From the NCBI RefSeq assembly GCF_030315745.1, contig NZ_JASXSH010000023.1, forward strand, positions 1 through 64,000: a stretch of DNA of 64,000 bases, in the 5' to 3' direction. Source of the DNA: Gordonia heveisoli (lineage in GTDB: Bacteria > Actinomycetota > Actinomycetes > Mycobacteriales > Mycobacteriaceae). Of this stretch, positions 34,624-43,632 are shown in pieces; position 1 is the stretch's first letter, and every line of letters starts with the position of its first letter. The notes under the pieces are model-generated. The model did no database searches. It was not told the origin of the DNA and was given only the letters and a program-made list of their open reading frames with translations. Position numbers and translations under genes: made by a program.

Positions 34624-35253
34624 TTATCGGGTGCTGGGTCGCGCATCGTCGACGATGTGCAGTGCGAGCAGCGAGGCGGTGGCGGTGGCGATCGTCACGC
34701 AGACGGGACGGTCGCGAATATTCAGGTAGGACAGGGTGATTCCGTCGGTTGCGGCGACCACCAGCGGCGCCAGATCGACGACCGGCCGGTCCCAGCTCAC
34801 CCCGGCCAGTTCGGCGCAGGCGGTGAGGGCTTCACCGATGGCCGCGTAGTACCTGCGATACATCTGGGCGCCGAACTCGGCCAGACCGTCGGTCTGGCGG
34901 GCGTATTGGTTGAGCGAGATCATCGCCTGTTCTCGGTCGGGGTCGGCGACCAGGCCGTCGATGTAGGCGATCAGTGCCATGCGGATCATGGTCGCGACCC
35001 CGTCGCGGCCGCTGACCTCAGTGCTGACACCTTCGGCCAGCGCCGACTCGACGGCGCCCAGTTCCATCTCGGTACCGAGTTCGACCAGGGCGGCCAGCAG
35101 GGCCTCCCGTGAGTCGAAGACGTAGTGGAAGGTCGACAACGTCACCCCGGCCTCGGCGCAGATTGCCCGGGTGGTGGCGCGGTCTACACCGTGTCGCGCG
35201 ATGACCCGGAACGCGGAGTCCAGCAGCAGCCGACGCCGTTCGGCTACCGGCAT
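34624..35253 (-). CDS. TetR family transcriptional regulator of the amine oxidase/ceramidase operon
   Basis: This 209-residue TetR-type regulator has its helix-turn-helix at about residues 8-52 (LLLDSAFRVIARHGVDRATTRAICAEAG...TFHYVFDSREALL). The helical ligand domain has an extended C-terminus. It sits between the amine oxidase gene (two bases upstream) and the ceramidase gene (28 bases downstream), all leftward, so it likely controls the operon. A GTG at 35259 overlapping the amine oxidase stop (GTGA) is an equally plausible start, adding two residues. The perfect palindrome AGGTCA-TT-TGACCT upstream of the operon is the natural candidate site. Confidence 0.88.
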   Translation of the reverse strand: MPVAERRRLLLDSAFRVIARHGVDRATTRAICAEAGVTLSTFHYVFDSREALLAALVELGTEMELGAVESALAEGVSTEVSGRDGVATMIRMALIAYIDGLVADPDREQAMISLNQYARQTDGLAEFGAQMYRRYYAAIGEALTACAELAGVSWDRPVVDLAPLVVAATDGITLSYLNIRDRPVCVTIATATASLLALHIVDDARPSTR

Positions 35254-35255
35254 CC

Positions 35256-36731
35256 TCACCGGCCGACCCCGAGTACCTCGGCGGCGGCGCGCTTCCCGGA
35301 TCGGACGGCACCGTCCATATATCCGGTCCAGTAGTCGGCGGTTTCGGTTCCGGCCCAGTGGATCGGACCGACCGGCTCGCGTAGCGCCCTGCCATAGCGG
35401 GTCAGAGTTCCGGGGGTGCTGACCGCGACCGGACCGCCGCGCGACCACGGTTCGAGATCCCATTTGAAGATCCCGTAATCGAGGAAACTGCGGGCCTCGG
35501 GACCGAAGTAGTCGACGAAGTTGGCGATGCATTCACGTACGATCTGGGATTCCGGCGCGTGATCGAGCCGGCGCATCGCGTCGGCCGAGATGAATCCCAT
35601 CAGGATGTGCCGGTTCTCGGCGTAGCTCTCGAAGGTCACGTCGATCGGGCGGCCATCGCCGTACACCTGGCCGGACAGGCCCTTCTCCCGCCAGAACGGT
35701 CGAGGGTAGATCGCCGCGAACTTGGCGACCGCCCCCATGTGATAGCCGCGGGAGAGACCGACCCGATCGGCGGGAAGTCCTGGGCGGTAATCGATCTGGC
35801 TGCTGATCGCGGGGGACATCGCGACGATCACCCGCCGTCCGCGGAAGGTTCCCGCATCGCTGGTGACGGTGGCCAGATTGCGATCCCACGAGATGGTTCG
35901 GACCGGCGCACGATAGACGATCCGGGTACCCAGTTCGGCGGCCATACGCAGCGGGATGAGCGCGGCGCCACCGTCGAACAGCTTTTCCTGGGCGCCGCCG
36001 TCGGTGCTGAGCAGCCGGATGAGGGTGCCGGGGTTGTTCTCGTCCCCAGAGGCCGCGATGTAGTTGAGGAAGTAGAGTGCCGACACCTCATCCGGGCGGG
36101 CCGACAGGGCTGCCGACATCGCGACCTGGCACAGTTCGCGCGCGGTCTGGGAGGTGGCGATCTGGCCGGTGTACTGCGCCCAGGTGATCGAGTCGAGGTA
36201 TCGCGCGTTGGGGTGCTTCCAGGGTTCGCCGACCGGGAATCCGGCAAGTGCATCTGCTTGCGCCCGGGCCAGTGCGGGCCCGGCCTCGACGAGGTCGGGG
36301 ACCAACGGAAGTGGCAGGTCGGCCGACATGCGCTGGGCGTGGCCGTTGTTGAAGAAGATGCTGTCGCCCGCGTTGTTGGTGCGCAGGGTCGGTACCCGGT
36401 ATTCGCGGGCGAGTGCGCCGATGTGGTTCTGTGTCGGGCCGATGAACTCGGCTCCGGCATCGAGTGTCGCGCCCAGACGCGGCGATGTGATGTTGTGGAC
36501 GCGTCCGCCTGCGCGTTCGCGCGCCTCCAACACGATCACCGACGCGCCCGCCGCGACCAGCGACTTCGCTGCAGCCAGGCCGGACAGGCCACCGCCGACG
36601 ACGATCGCGTCGACGGTGGCGGCGGGTGCGGCCTCGGCGCGTCCGCGTCCCAGTGTGGTCGTCGTTGCGGCGACGCCGGCCGCGACGGCGGTACCGGCCA
36701 AGAATCGGCGCCGAGAAACGTTGCTACTCAT
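35256..36731 (-). CDS. Flavin monoamine oxidase, Tat-exported
   Basis: This 491-residue FAD-dependent amine oxidase carries a Tat signal (VSRRRFLAGTAVAAGVAATTT). The dinucleotide fold VVGGGLSGLAAAKSL is followed by LEARERAGGRV. The C-terminal FAD motif is IHWAGTETADYWTGYMDGAVRSGKRAA, typical of the MAO/putrescine oxidase/tyramine oxidase family. It oxidises primary amines to aldehydes with release of ammonia and hydrogen peroxide. As the first gene of a three-gene operon with a TetR and an exported ceramidase, it may act on the amine freed by the ceramidase; that is inference. Confidence 0.9.
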   Translation of the reverse strand: MSSNVSRRRFLAGTAVAAGVAATTTTLGRGRAEAAPAATVDAIVVGGGLSGLAAAKSLVAAGASVIVLEARERAGGRVHNITSPRLGATLDAGAEFIGPTQNHIGALAREYRVPTLRTNNAGDSIFFNNGHAQRMSADLPLPLVPDLVEAGPALARAQADALAGFPVGEPWKHPNARYLDSITWAQYTGQIATSQTARELCQVAMSAALSARPDEVSALYFLNYIAASGDENNPGTLIRLLSTDGGAQEKLFDGGAALIPLRMAAELGTRIVYRAPVRTISWDRNLATVTSDAGTFRGRRVIVAMSPAISSQIDYRPGLPADRVGLSRGYHMGAVAKFAAIYPRPFWREKGLSGQVYGDGRPIDVTFESYAENRHILMGFISADAMRRLDHAPESQIVRECIANFVDYFGPEARSFLDYGIFKWDLEPWSRGGPVAVSTPGTLTRYGRALREPVGPIHWAGTETADYWTGYMDGAVRSGKRAAAEVLGVGR

Positions 36732-36803
36732 GGTTACCCCCGGACGTGAACGCGGACGGCGTCCGCGGTTGATGACGGTTGGAACGCTACCCGGGCATTG
36801 TTT

Positions 36804-36817
36804 AGGTCATTTGACCT
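36804..36817. promoter_or_regulatory. Perfect palindrome upstream of the amine oxidase operon
   Basis: AGGTCA-TT-TGACCT is an exact 14-bp inverted repeat 73 bases upstream of the amine oxidase start. On the leftward strand a TAAACAAT sequence that could be a -10 element directly follows it. This suits repressor binding. The rest of the 36732-37005 gap holds nothing else I can name. Confidence 0.6.
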
Positions 36818-37005
36818 GAAGTTTCGTCACCGTAACAGCGGGCTGTGTCGTACGTCTCGCAAACGGGGAGATTACTCCGGGCCGCACTGCTCAGAGGCCT
36901 TCGAGGCGTTGGCCGAACCTCGAAGGGTTGCCGTCCATGTCGACCGTCGGTCGCCGGACGCGAGCCCATTCAAACTTCAGTCCGACGCGACCGGGGTGAC
37001 GTCGG

Positions 37006-37260
37006 TCAGCGGGACATCCAGCTACCGAACCGTCGTTGTTGCCACGGGCTGATCACCCAGACCATCAGTGCGACCGCGATCGGCACCAATAGGGCCAGAC
37101 GCGCCGCCGTCGGCCATTCGTGGTCGAGCGGTGCGGAGATCGTCGACAGTGCGAGAAGTAGCGGATACAGGGTGGATACGGTGACCAGCCACAGCTTCCA
37201 CCGTCGGGGTGCGCGACCGGATCGTCGCGGCGTGATCTGTCTCTGTTGTTCGGTACTCAT
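37006..37260 (-). CDS. Small two-helix membrane protein
   Basis: This 84-residue protein has a basic N-terminus (STEQQRQITPRRSGRAPRR), two hydrophobic segments (about 24-41 and 51-69) and a short basic tail. I do not recognise a family. I chose the ATG at 37260 because the longer in-frame version runs into the tRNA terminator. No clear ribosome site precedes it. Coding status is likely from composition and topology, but unproven. Confidence 0.6.
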   Translation of the reverse strand: MSTEQQRQITPRRSGRAPRRWKLWLVTVSTLYPLLLALSTISAPLDHEWPTAARLALLVPIAVALMVWVISPWQQRRFGSWMSR

Positions 37261-37351
37261 GGCGTCAACGGTGCAGCCGTGGCGCGCCCGGAGGAAGGGC
37301 CAGATCATCCTGGGTGTCGTACACCCCTGGGAGCACGGGCGGGTACGAAAA

Positions 37352-37393
37352 CGAAGGCGCCTCACCCGGATATGTCCAGGTGAGGCGCCTTCG
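37352..37393 (-). terminator. Rho-independent terminator of tRNA-His
   Basis: A 15-bp perfect stem (CGAAGGCGCCTCACC and its complement) encloses a 12-base loop. On the leftward strand TTTTC follows the stem. It starts eight bases beyond the tRNA-His 3' end. Confidence 0.85.
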
Positions 37394-37401
37394 GTTATCG
37401 G

Positions 37402-37475
37402 GGTGGATGACGGGACTCGAACCCGCGACAGCCAGGATCACAACCTGGTGCTCTACCAACTGAACTACATCCACC
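37402..37475 (-). tRNA. tRNA-His (GTG)
   Basis: The leftward strand reads GGTGGATG at the 5' end, giving the extra G(-1) opposite C73 that defines tRNA-His. The anticodon loop is TTGTGAT (anticodon GTG) on a CCAGG/CCTGG stem, and the T-loop is GTTCGAGTC. CCA is not encoded. It lies just downstream of orn, as in M. tuberculosis. Confidence 0.96.
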
Positions 37476-37578
37476 ATTGGCGTCGGAAACCCAGGTGATG
37501 TTCGCTGGGTCCCAGAGCCAGGTTCATACTTTAGCCGGTTGCCGGGCCAGAACTCCAATCGGTTCCTGACCAGCGTGT

Positions 37579-38178
37579 TCAGGCGGGCCCGAGGTCCTTG
37601 ACGATTTGCGCGAGTGCGTCGACGTCAGGCCCGGGCGCGGGAACGAATGCGGCGGCGCGGTAGTAGCGCAGCTCGCGGATCGACTCGCGGATGTCGGCGA
37701 GTGCCCGGTGTGCCAGGCCCTTCTCCGGCTGTCCGAAGTACACGCGGGGGAACCAGCGGCGGCTGAGTTCCTTGATCGAGCTGACGTCGACCATCCGGTA
37801 GTGCAGGTAGGCGTCGAGTTCGGGCATGTCCCGGGAGATGAAGCCGCGATCGGTGGCGATGGAATTGCCGGCCAGTGGTACGGCTCCGGGTGTGGTCACG
37901 TGCTTGCGGATGTAGTCGAGTACCTGTTTCTCGGCTTCGGCCAGGGTGACCGTCGAGGCGCGCACCTCTTCGGTGAGCCCCGACGACGCGTGCATCTTGG
38001 TCACCACGTCGGGCATGTTGGCCAGCGCGTCGTCGTCGGCGTGGATCACGATGTCCACGCCATCACCGAGAATGTTGAGATCACCGTCGGTGACGAGCGC
38101 CGCGATCTCGATCAGTTTGTCCGACTCCAGGGAGAGTCCGGTCATCTCACAGTCGATCCACACCAGTTTGTCCTGCAC
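37579..38178 (-). CDS. orn: Oligoribonuclease
   Basis: This 199-residue DEDDh exoribonuclease clears 2- to 5-mer RNAs, including pGpG from c-di-GMP turnover. The metal-binding motifs are WIDCEMTGL at the N-terminus and [18 protein letters not shown] near the C-terminus, with a middle Asp in [11 protein letters not shown]. The start is GTG. It is divergent from the HerA-like ATPase gene, 73 bases apart. Confidence 0.96.
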   Translation of the reverse strand: MQDKLVWIDCEMTGLSLESDKLIEIAALVTDGDLNILGDGVDIVIHADDDALANMPDVVTKMHASSGLTEEVRASTVTLAEAEKQVLDYIRKHVTTPGAVPLAGNSIATDRGFISRDMPELDAYLHYRMVDVSSIKELSRRWFPRVYFGQPEKGLAHRALADIRESIRELRYYRAAAFVPAPGPDVDALAQIVKDLGPA

Positions 38179-38251
38179 CCAACAACCTTAGCCAACCATG
38201 GGTGACCGCTATTGTTTGCTGTGGAATCGCCGCCCAACCGAGAGGATGCCC

Positions 38252-39826
38252 GTGACCGACGCCAATGGTCCCGCCCAGACCATCGCTGCCGGATATGCCT
38301 TCACCTCGACCTCGCTGGAACTGGGCGCGGTCTCGGTTGACGGTCAGGTCGATCCCACCGCCAAGGTGCGTATCCCGCTGTCGATGATGAATCGCCATGG
38401 CCTGATCGCCGGCGCAACCGGTACCGGTAAGACAAAGTCACTGCAGCTGATCGCCGAGCAGCTCTCCGCCAACGGGGTGCCGGTGGTGATGGCCGACATC
38501 AAGGGCGACCTGTCGGGGCTGAGCAATCCGGGCGTCTCGAACGACAAGATCACCGAACGCACCGCGCAGACCGGCGACGACTGGGCGGCCGGCGGCTATC
38601 CGGTGGAGTTCGTGTCGCTGGGGTCGACCGGTATCGGTGTGCCGGTCCGCGCGACGATCACCTCATTCGGTCCGATCCTGCTCAGCAAGGTGTTGGGGCT
38701 CAACGACACCCAGGAATCGACACTGGGACTCATCTTCCACTGGGCCGACAAGCAGGGCCTGCCGCTGCTTGACCTCAAGGATCTGCGTTCGGTCATCGCG
38801 TACCTCACCTCCGATGAGGGGAAGCCGGAACTGAAGGCGATCGGCGGTGTCTCGACGCAGACCGCCGGGGTGATCCTGCGGGCGCTGACCAATCTGGAGG
38901 CCGACGGCGGCGACACCTTCTTCGGTGAACCGGAGATCGAGCCCGGCGACCTGCTCCGTCTGGCGGCGGACGGCCGCGGCATCATCACCCTGTTCGAACT
39001 CGGTGCCCAGGCGGCTCGCCCGGCGCTGTTCTCGACCTTCCTGATGTGGATCCTGGCCGACCTGTTCGAATTCCTGCCCGAGGTCGGTGACATCGACAAG
39101 CCGAAGCTGGTCTTCATCTTCGACGAGTCGCATCTGCTGTTCGACGACGCCTCCAAGGCGTTCGTCGATCAGGTGGTGCAGACGGTCAAACTGATCCGCT
39201 CGAAGGGGGTGGGCGTCTTCTTCTGCTCGCAGTTGCCCACCGACATCCCCAATGAGGTCCTGTCCCAGCTCGGTGCGCGCATCCAGCATGCGTTGCGGGC
39301 GTTCACCCCCGACGATCAGAAGGCGCTGACCAAGACGGTCAAGACCTACCCGGTGTCGGAGGTTTACCCGAAGCTCGATCAGGTACTCACCTCGTTGGGT
39401 ACCGGCGAGGCCGTCGTCACCGTGCTGTCGGAGAAGGGGGCGCCGACGCCGGTCGCGTGGACGATCATGCGCGCCCCCCGGTCATCGATGGAAGCCGTTG
39501 GCGCCGAGGGCATCACGGCGGCGGCCAAGGCGAGTCCGCTGTATGCGAAGTATGGCCAGTCGGTTGACCGGGATTCCGCCTACGAGCGGCTGGCTGCGAA
39601 GGCGCTGGCCCCCGGTGAGCCCGCCGACGCCCCCGTCCCGGCACCGGCGCCCGTCCCGGCTCCGGCGCCCGCTCCGGCTCCGGCACCAGCTCCGGAGGAG
39701 CCCGGCATCTTCACCGAGGTGATGACCAGTAAGCCGATGCAGAGTTTCCTGCGGTCGGCGGCATCGGCCGCGGGTCGAGAGTTCAGCCGGGCGATCTTCG
39801 GGACCGGCCGGCGCAGGCGTCGCTGA
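38252..39826 (+). CDS. HerA/DUF853-like ATPase
   Basis: This 524-residue ATPase belongs to the HerA-type/DUF853 (YjgR) family, equivalent to M. tuberculosis Rv2510c by neighbourhood. Walker A is AGATGTGKTKSLQLIAEQL, and Walker B is KLVFIFDESHLLF. An Ala-Pro repeat linker (APVPAPAPVPAPAPAPA type) of about 30 residues precedes a C-terminal segment with MQSFLRSAASAAGREF...FGTGRRRRR. The biochemical role of DUF853 ATPases is not settled. I chose the GTG at 38252 because AGAGG lies six bases upstream; the ATG at 38246 would leave no spacing. It converges on cmrA, 12 bases away. Confidence 0.86.
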   Translation: MTDANGPAQTIAAGYAFTSTSLELGAVSVDGQVDPTAKVRIPLSMMNRHGLIAGATGTGKTKSLQLIAEQLSANGVPVVMADIKGDLSGLSNPGVSNDKITERTAQTGDDWAAGGYPVEFVSLGSTGIGVPVRATITSFGPILLSKVLGLNDTQESTLGLIFHWADKQGLPLLDLKDLRSVIAYLTSDEGKPELKAIGGVSTQTAGVILRALTNLEADGGDTFFGEPEIEPGDLLRLAADGRGIITLFELGAQAARPALFSTFLMWILADLFEFLPEVGDIDKPKLVFIFDESHLLFDDASKAFVDQVVQTVKLIRSKGVGVFFCSQLPTDIPNEVLSQLGARIQHALRAFTPDDQKALTKTVKTYPVSEVYPKLDQVLTSLGTGEAVVTVLSEKGAPTPVAWTIMRAPRSSMEAVGAEGITAAAKASPLYAKYGQSVDRDSAYERLAAKALAPGEPADAPVPAPAPVPAPAPAPAPAPAPEEPGIFTEVMTSKPMQSFLRSAASAAGREFSRAIFGTGRRRRR

Positions 39827-39838
39827 CGTTTCGTCCGG

Positions 39839-40642
39839 TCAGCCCCCGAGTTTGCGGTAGAAACCGCCGACGATCGGTGCCACCACGGCGCGCGGACTGT
39901 AGCCACCGGCCACCGACATCGCCTTCGAAAGGGTGCCGGGGACGACACGCATCTTGTTGTGTGACAGGGCGTCCAGGCTCATCTCGGCGACCTTTGCCGA
40001 CGAGTGCCAGAGAAAGTCCGGGACCATCTTGTCGACGATCGAGGCCTCGTCGGCGCTCGGGGTCTGGGTGCGCACAGGTCCGGGGGCCAGGAGCGTCACA
40101 TGCACTCCCTGACCGCTCACCTCGCCACGCAATGACTCGCTGAAGGTGTTCACGAATGCCTTCGTGGCTGCGTAGGTCGCATTGTTGGGGATGGGCATGT
40201 TGCCTGCGGTAGATCCGACCATGAGGATTCCGCCGGACCGGCGTGCGACCATCTGGGGGAGCACCGCCAACGTCAGGTCGTGTACCGCATTGACGTTCAA
40301 AAGTACTTGTGCGCGTTCATAATCGGCGTCCAACTCGCTGACCGGCCCGAAGGTCGCGATACCGGCGTTGTTGCACAGGATGGAGATCTCGCGGCCGGCG
40401 AACTCCGCGGCGAGAACCTCGACGGACGTCGGCTCGGACAGATCGACGGCACGCACCTCGACGGTGACGCCGTGCTGCCGATGCAGTTCGGCGGCAAGTT
40501 CTTCGAGGACGTCGCCGCGACGCGCGACCAGGATCAGGGAGTGGCCGCGGGCGGCGAGGGCCCGCGCCAATTCCATTCCGATTCCCGACGATGCGCCGGT
40601 GATGACGGCACGGGAGGTGGCAGAAGGAGACGGCACTGGCAT
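39839..40642 (-). CDS. cmrA: Mycolate reductase, CmrA-type short-chain dehydrogenase
   Basis: This 267-residue SDR reduces the 3-oxo group of the mycolic acid condensation product to the mature hydroxy-mycolate. The cofactor motif is TGASSGIGMELA, the NNAG equivalent is CNNAGIATFG, and the active site is S-Y-x-x-x-K in GSTAGN...NATYAATKAFV. The C-terminal half (LAPGPVRT...FLWHSS...NKMRVVPG...YSPRAVVAPIVGGFYRKLGG) matches my memory of Rv2509/CmrA closely. Its place next to the HerA-like gene is also conserved. Its presence implies a mycolate-producing organism. Confidence 0.92.
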   Translation of the reverse strand: MPVPSPSATSRAVITGASSGIGMELARALAARGHSLILVARRGDVLEELAAELHRQHGVTVEVRAVDLSEPTSVEVLAAEFAGREISILCNNAGIATFGPVSELDADYERAQVLLNVNAVHDLTLAVLPQMVARRSGGILMVGSTAGNMPIPNNATYAATKAFVNTFSESLRGEVSGQGVHVTLLAPGPVRTQTPSADEASIVDKMVPDFLWHSSAKVAEMSLDALSHNKMRVVPGTLSKAMSVAGGYSPRAVVAPIVGGFYRKLGG

Positions 40643-40703
40643 GAGGCAATCATAGGGCGACCGCCCATCTGGCGGTCATCCGGTCGTGGTGTCCGCGTCT
40701 GAC

Positions 40704-40740
40704 GACTTCGCCCGATGCCAGGGCGGCATCGGGCGAAGTC
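40704..40740 (-). terminator. Hairpin after fadH
   Basis: A 16-bp perfect stem (GACTTCGCCCGATGCC and its complement) encloses a five-base loop between fadH and cmrA. Both genes run leftward, so this separates them. There is no T-run. Confidence 0.75.
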
Positions 40741-40771
40741 AGTTGTCTGTCAGAAAGCGTGTCGACGCAGC

Positions 40772-42835
40772 TCAGCCGATGCCGGCCGCGACCTCGGTGC
40801 CCTGCCGGATGGCGCGCTTGGCGTCGAGTTCGGCGGCGACGTCGGCGCCACCGATGACGTGGGTGGTCACCCCGGCCACGGTCAGCGGGTCGATCAGCTC
40901 GCGCACCGACTCCTGTCCGGCGCACAGCACGACGTTGTCGACTTCGAGGATGCGGGTGCCGGTGACGTTGCCCTCGTCGTCGCGGAAGCTCAGGTGCAGT
41001 CCCTGGTCATCGACCTTGTCGTATGTGGCGCCGGAAATCTGTTCGACCCCCTTCATCTTGACCACCGCGCGATGGACCCAGCCGCTGGTCTTGCCCAGCG
41101 TCTTACCCTGCTTACCGGGTTTGCGCTGCACTAGGAACACCTCGCGGATGGCCGGCAGTGGGCGCGGTTTGGTGACGAAACCGGGCTTGTCGCCGTCTTC
41201 GGTCACGCCCCACTCCTGCTCCCACTCCTTGAGGTTGAGCGACGGCGATTCGTCGGTGGTGAGGAACTCGCTGACGTCGAAACCGATTCCGCCGGCACCG
41301 ATCACGGCGACGCGCTTGCCGATCTCACGGTTGCCGAGGACGGCCTGGGCGTAGGTCATGACCATCGGATGGTCGACGCCGGGGAAGGTTGGGATGCGCG
41401 GGGTGACGCCGGTCGCGATGATGACGTCGTCGTAGGCGCCGGCGATGATGTCCTCGGCGCTCACCCGAGTGTTCAGATGAACGTTGACCTTCTTGACCTC
41501 CAATTGCCGGGTGAAGTACCGGATCGTCTCCTGGAACTCCTCCTTGCCGGGGATGCGCGACGCGATCGAGAACTGGCCGCCGATGGCGTCGCCACCCTCG
41601 TACAGGTCAACCTTGTGTCCACGCTCGGCGGCGGCGACCGCCGCCGACAATCCGGCCGGACCGGCGCCGATGACCGCGACGCGCTTGGCCTTACGGGTGG
41701 GGCCGAGCAGCAGGGTGGTTTCGCGTCCGGCACGCGGATTGACCAGGCAGGAGACCTTCTTTCCGACGAAGGCGTGGTCCAGGCAGGCCTGGTTGCAGCC
41801 GATACAGGTGTTGATCTCGTCGCCGCGGCCCTCGCGGGCCTTGTTGGCGAGATCCGGATCGGCCAGGAACGGCCGGGCCATCTGGACGGCGTCGACGCGC
41901 CCGCGCTCCAGGATCTCCTCGGCCAGTTCGGCGGTGTTGATGCGGTTAGCGGCGATCAGCGGGATCGACACGTGATCGCGCAGCCGCTCGGTGAACTTCA
42001 CGAAGGCGCCGCGCGGCACCGAGGTGACGATGGTGGGCACCTGGGCCTCATGCCAGCCGATGTCGGTGTTGATGGCGTCGACCCCGAATTCCTCGGCCTT
42101 GCGGGCCATGAGTGCGATCTCATCCCAGGTCTGGCCGTTGCGGATCAGGTCGGCGATCGACTGGCGCAGGATGATCGGGTAGTCGCGGGGTACCTGGCGG
42201 CGCATCTCCTTGATGACCTCGACCAGGAACCGCTGCCGGTTCTCGGTGGTGCCACCCCATTTGTCGGTGCGGTCGTTGGTGTGCGGGCAGAGGAACTGGT
42301 TGATCAGGTAGCCTTCGCCGCCCATGATCTCGACCGCGTCGTATCCGGCCTGACGGGCCAGCTTCGCCGACCGGCCGAAGCCTCGGATGACGTGCCAGAC
42401 GATCTGCTCGGTCATCTTCAGATGCTTGAACGGGTGGATCGGTGACGGCTCGGATCCCGCGGCGACCTTGAACGGGTTGTACCCGTAGCGGCCGGCGTGG
42501 ATGAGCTGCATCGCGATCTTGCCGCCCTCGTCGTGGACGGCCTTGGTGACCCGCTGGTGGCGCTTCACCTCCAGGACGTTGGTCATCTTGCCGCCGAGTG
42601 GGGAGAGCACGCCGGTTCGGCTGGTCGCGAAACCGCCGGTGATGATCAGTCCGGCACCGCCGCGCGCGCGTTCGGCGAAGTAGGCGGCAAGCTTGTCGGT
42701 GTCCCACACCCGATCTTCGAGGCCGGTGTGCATCGACCCCATGACGAGGCGATTCTTGAGGGTCATACCGCCGATCTGGAGGGGCTCGAACAGGTGTGGG
42801 TAGTACTGATTGCGCGGCGCCGTGGGGGCTGACAT
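40772..42835 (-). CDS. fadH: NADPH-dependent 2,4-dienoyl-CoA reductase
   Basis: This 687-residue FMN/FAD/4Fe-4S enzyme removes double bonds at even positions during oxidation of unsaturated fatty acids. The N-terminal half is an OYE-type FMN barrel. The iron-sulfur motif is CIGCNQACLD...CLVNPRAG (Cys spacing C-x2-C-x3-C-x11-C). The C-terminal half has FAD and NADPH Rossmann motifs (VIGAGPAGLSAAVAA and VIGAGGIGFDVSEF). Length is usual for the family. The PadR gene lies 68 bases upstream on the same strand, so the pair is likely one transcript under PadR control. Confidence 0.94.
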   Translation of the reverse strand: MSAPTAPRNQYYPHLFEPLQIGGMTLKNRLVMGSMHTGLEDRVWDTDKLAAYFAERARGGAGLIITGGFATSRTGVLSPLGGKMTNVLEVKRHQRVTKAVHDEGGKIAMQLIHAGRYGYNPFKVAAGSEPSPIHPFKHLKMTEQIVWHVIRGFGRSAKLARQAGYDAVEIMGGEGYLINQFLCPHTNDRTDKWGGTTENRQRFLVEVIKEMRRQVPRDYPIILRQSIADLIRNGQTWDEIALMARKAEEFGVDAINTDIGWHEAQVPTIVTSVPRGAFVKFTERLRDHVSIPLIAANRINTAELAEEILERGRVDAVQMARPFLADPDLANKAREGRGDEINTCIGCNQACLDHAFVGKKVSCLVNPRAGRETTLLLGPTRKAKRVAVIGAGPAGLSAAVAAAERGHKVDLYEGGDAIGGQFSIASRIPGKEEFQETIRYFTRQLEVKKVNVHLNTRVSAEDIIAGAYDDVIIATGVTPRIPTFPGVDHPMVMTYAQAVLGNREIGKRVAVIGAGGIGFDVSEFLTTDESPSLNLKEWEQEWGVTEDGDKPGFVTKPRPLPAIREVFLVQRKPGKQGKTLGKTSGWVHRAVVKMKGVEQISGATYDKVDDQGLHLSFRDDEGNVTGTRILEVDNVVLCAGQESVRELIDPLTVAGVTTHVIGGADVAAELDAKRAIRQGTEVAAGIG

Positions 42836-42903
42836 GGCGTTGCCTTTCGTGTCGGTGACGTGACGGTTGTCGCGTCGGGACCGGATGGTCCGGTGGTCTG
42901 TGC

Positions 42904-43452
42904 TCAGAGGTCGGCGATTTCACCTTCGAGGCCGGCGATGACCTCGTCACACCAGTCGACGAAGGCCTGTTCACTCCGGATGCCGCCGCGCAGTACCAGG
43001 TACTGGTGCAGCTTGCGCCCGGTCAGTCCATCGGGTTCGGGGTAGTAGTCGGCGGCGAATCCGGTGAAGACCTTCAGTTGGGCCAGATGTTCGTCGCGAT
43101 GGGATTTGAGTTCCCCGATGATCGCGGCCAGGTCACCGAATTCGGCGGCGCGCAACTTCACTCCGAGGTCGCTGTGCATCGGCTGGAGTCGGGTGGGGCT
43201 CATTGCCCACTCCGCCAACACCTTTCGGCCCTGATCGGAGATCGTGTACACCTTCTTGTCCGGACGTCCGTCCTGGCTCACGGATTCGAAACTGACGAGA
43301 CCGTCGGTGTGCAGCTTCTTGAGCGTGCGATAGATCTGTTGGTGGGTGGCGGACCAGAAATAGCCGATGGATCGGTCGAACTGCTGACCGATCTCGTAGC
43401 CCGTGCCGGGCCGTTCGGCCAGCGATACGAGGATCGCGTGTTCGAGCGCCAT
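42904..43452 (-). CDS. PadR family transcriptional regulator
   Basis: This 182-residue protein has a PadR winged helix (about 1-85; MALEHAILVSLAERPGTGYEI...HQQIYRTLKKLHTDGLVSFE) and a C-terminal helical dimerisation domain of the Vir_act_alpha_C type. It is first in a transcript with fadH, suggesting control of unsaturated fatty acid use. A cluster of TGCA-containing inverted half-sites directly upstream is the likely autoregulatory operator. Confidence 0.92.
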   Translation of the reverse strand: MALEHAILVSLAERPGTGYEIGQQFDRSIGYFWSATHQQIYRTLKKLHTDGLVSFESVSQDGRPDKKVYTISDQGRKVLAEWAMSPTRLQPMHSDLGVKLRAAEFGDLAAIIGELKSHRDEHLAQLKVFTGFAADYYPEPDGLTGRKLHQYLVLRGGIRSEQAFVDWCDEVIAGLEGEIADL

Positions 43453-43468
43453 AGTCCGACGCTAACAC

Positions 43469-43519
43469 TGCACCAATGCACTATGCAACAAAGTTCATAT
43501 GCACCGAAGTGCGTATGCA
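43469..43519. promoter_or_regulatory. PadR operator cluster (TGCA half-sites)
   Basis: Repeated half-sites lie 17-67 bases upstream of the padR start. They include TGCA-CCAA-TGCA at 43469-43480, ATGCAAC-AAA-GTTCAT next, and ATATGCAC-CGAA-GTGCGTAT at 43497-43516 (7 of 8 pairs). Direct ATGCA-type palindromes of this shape are the known class of PadR sites. The region is AT-rich relative to its surroundings. Confidence 0.65.
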
Positions 43520-43555
43520 GTGACCGGGGACGATCGGGATGTGGACAGCCCAAAA

Positions 43556-43597
43556 GCCCGCGCGTGGCGGCCCCGGGGGGGGCCGCCCCGCGCGGGC
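43556..43597 (-). terminator. Rho-independent terminator of the nitric oxide cluster
   Basis: An 18-pair stem with one mismatch (GCCCGCGCG-T-GGCGGCCCC against its complement) has a four-G loop. On the leftward strand TTTT follows directly. It lies 36 bases after the membrane-protein gene. Confidence 0.88.
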
Positions 43598-43632
43598 GGG
43601 GTGTCGACGGTGGGTGTCGGGACTCTGGTGCG

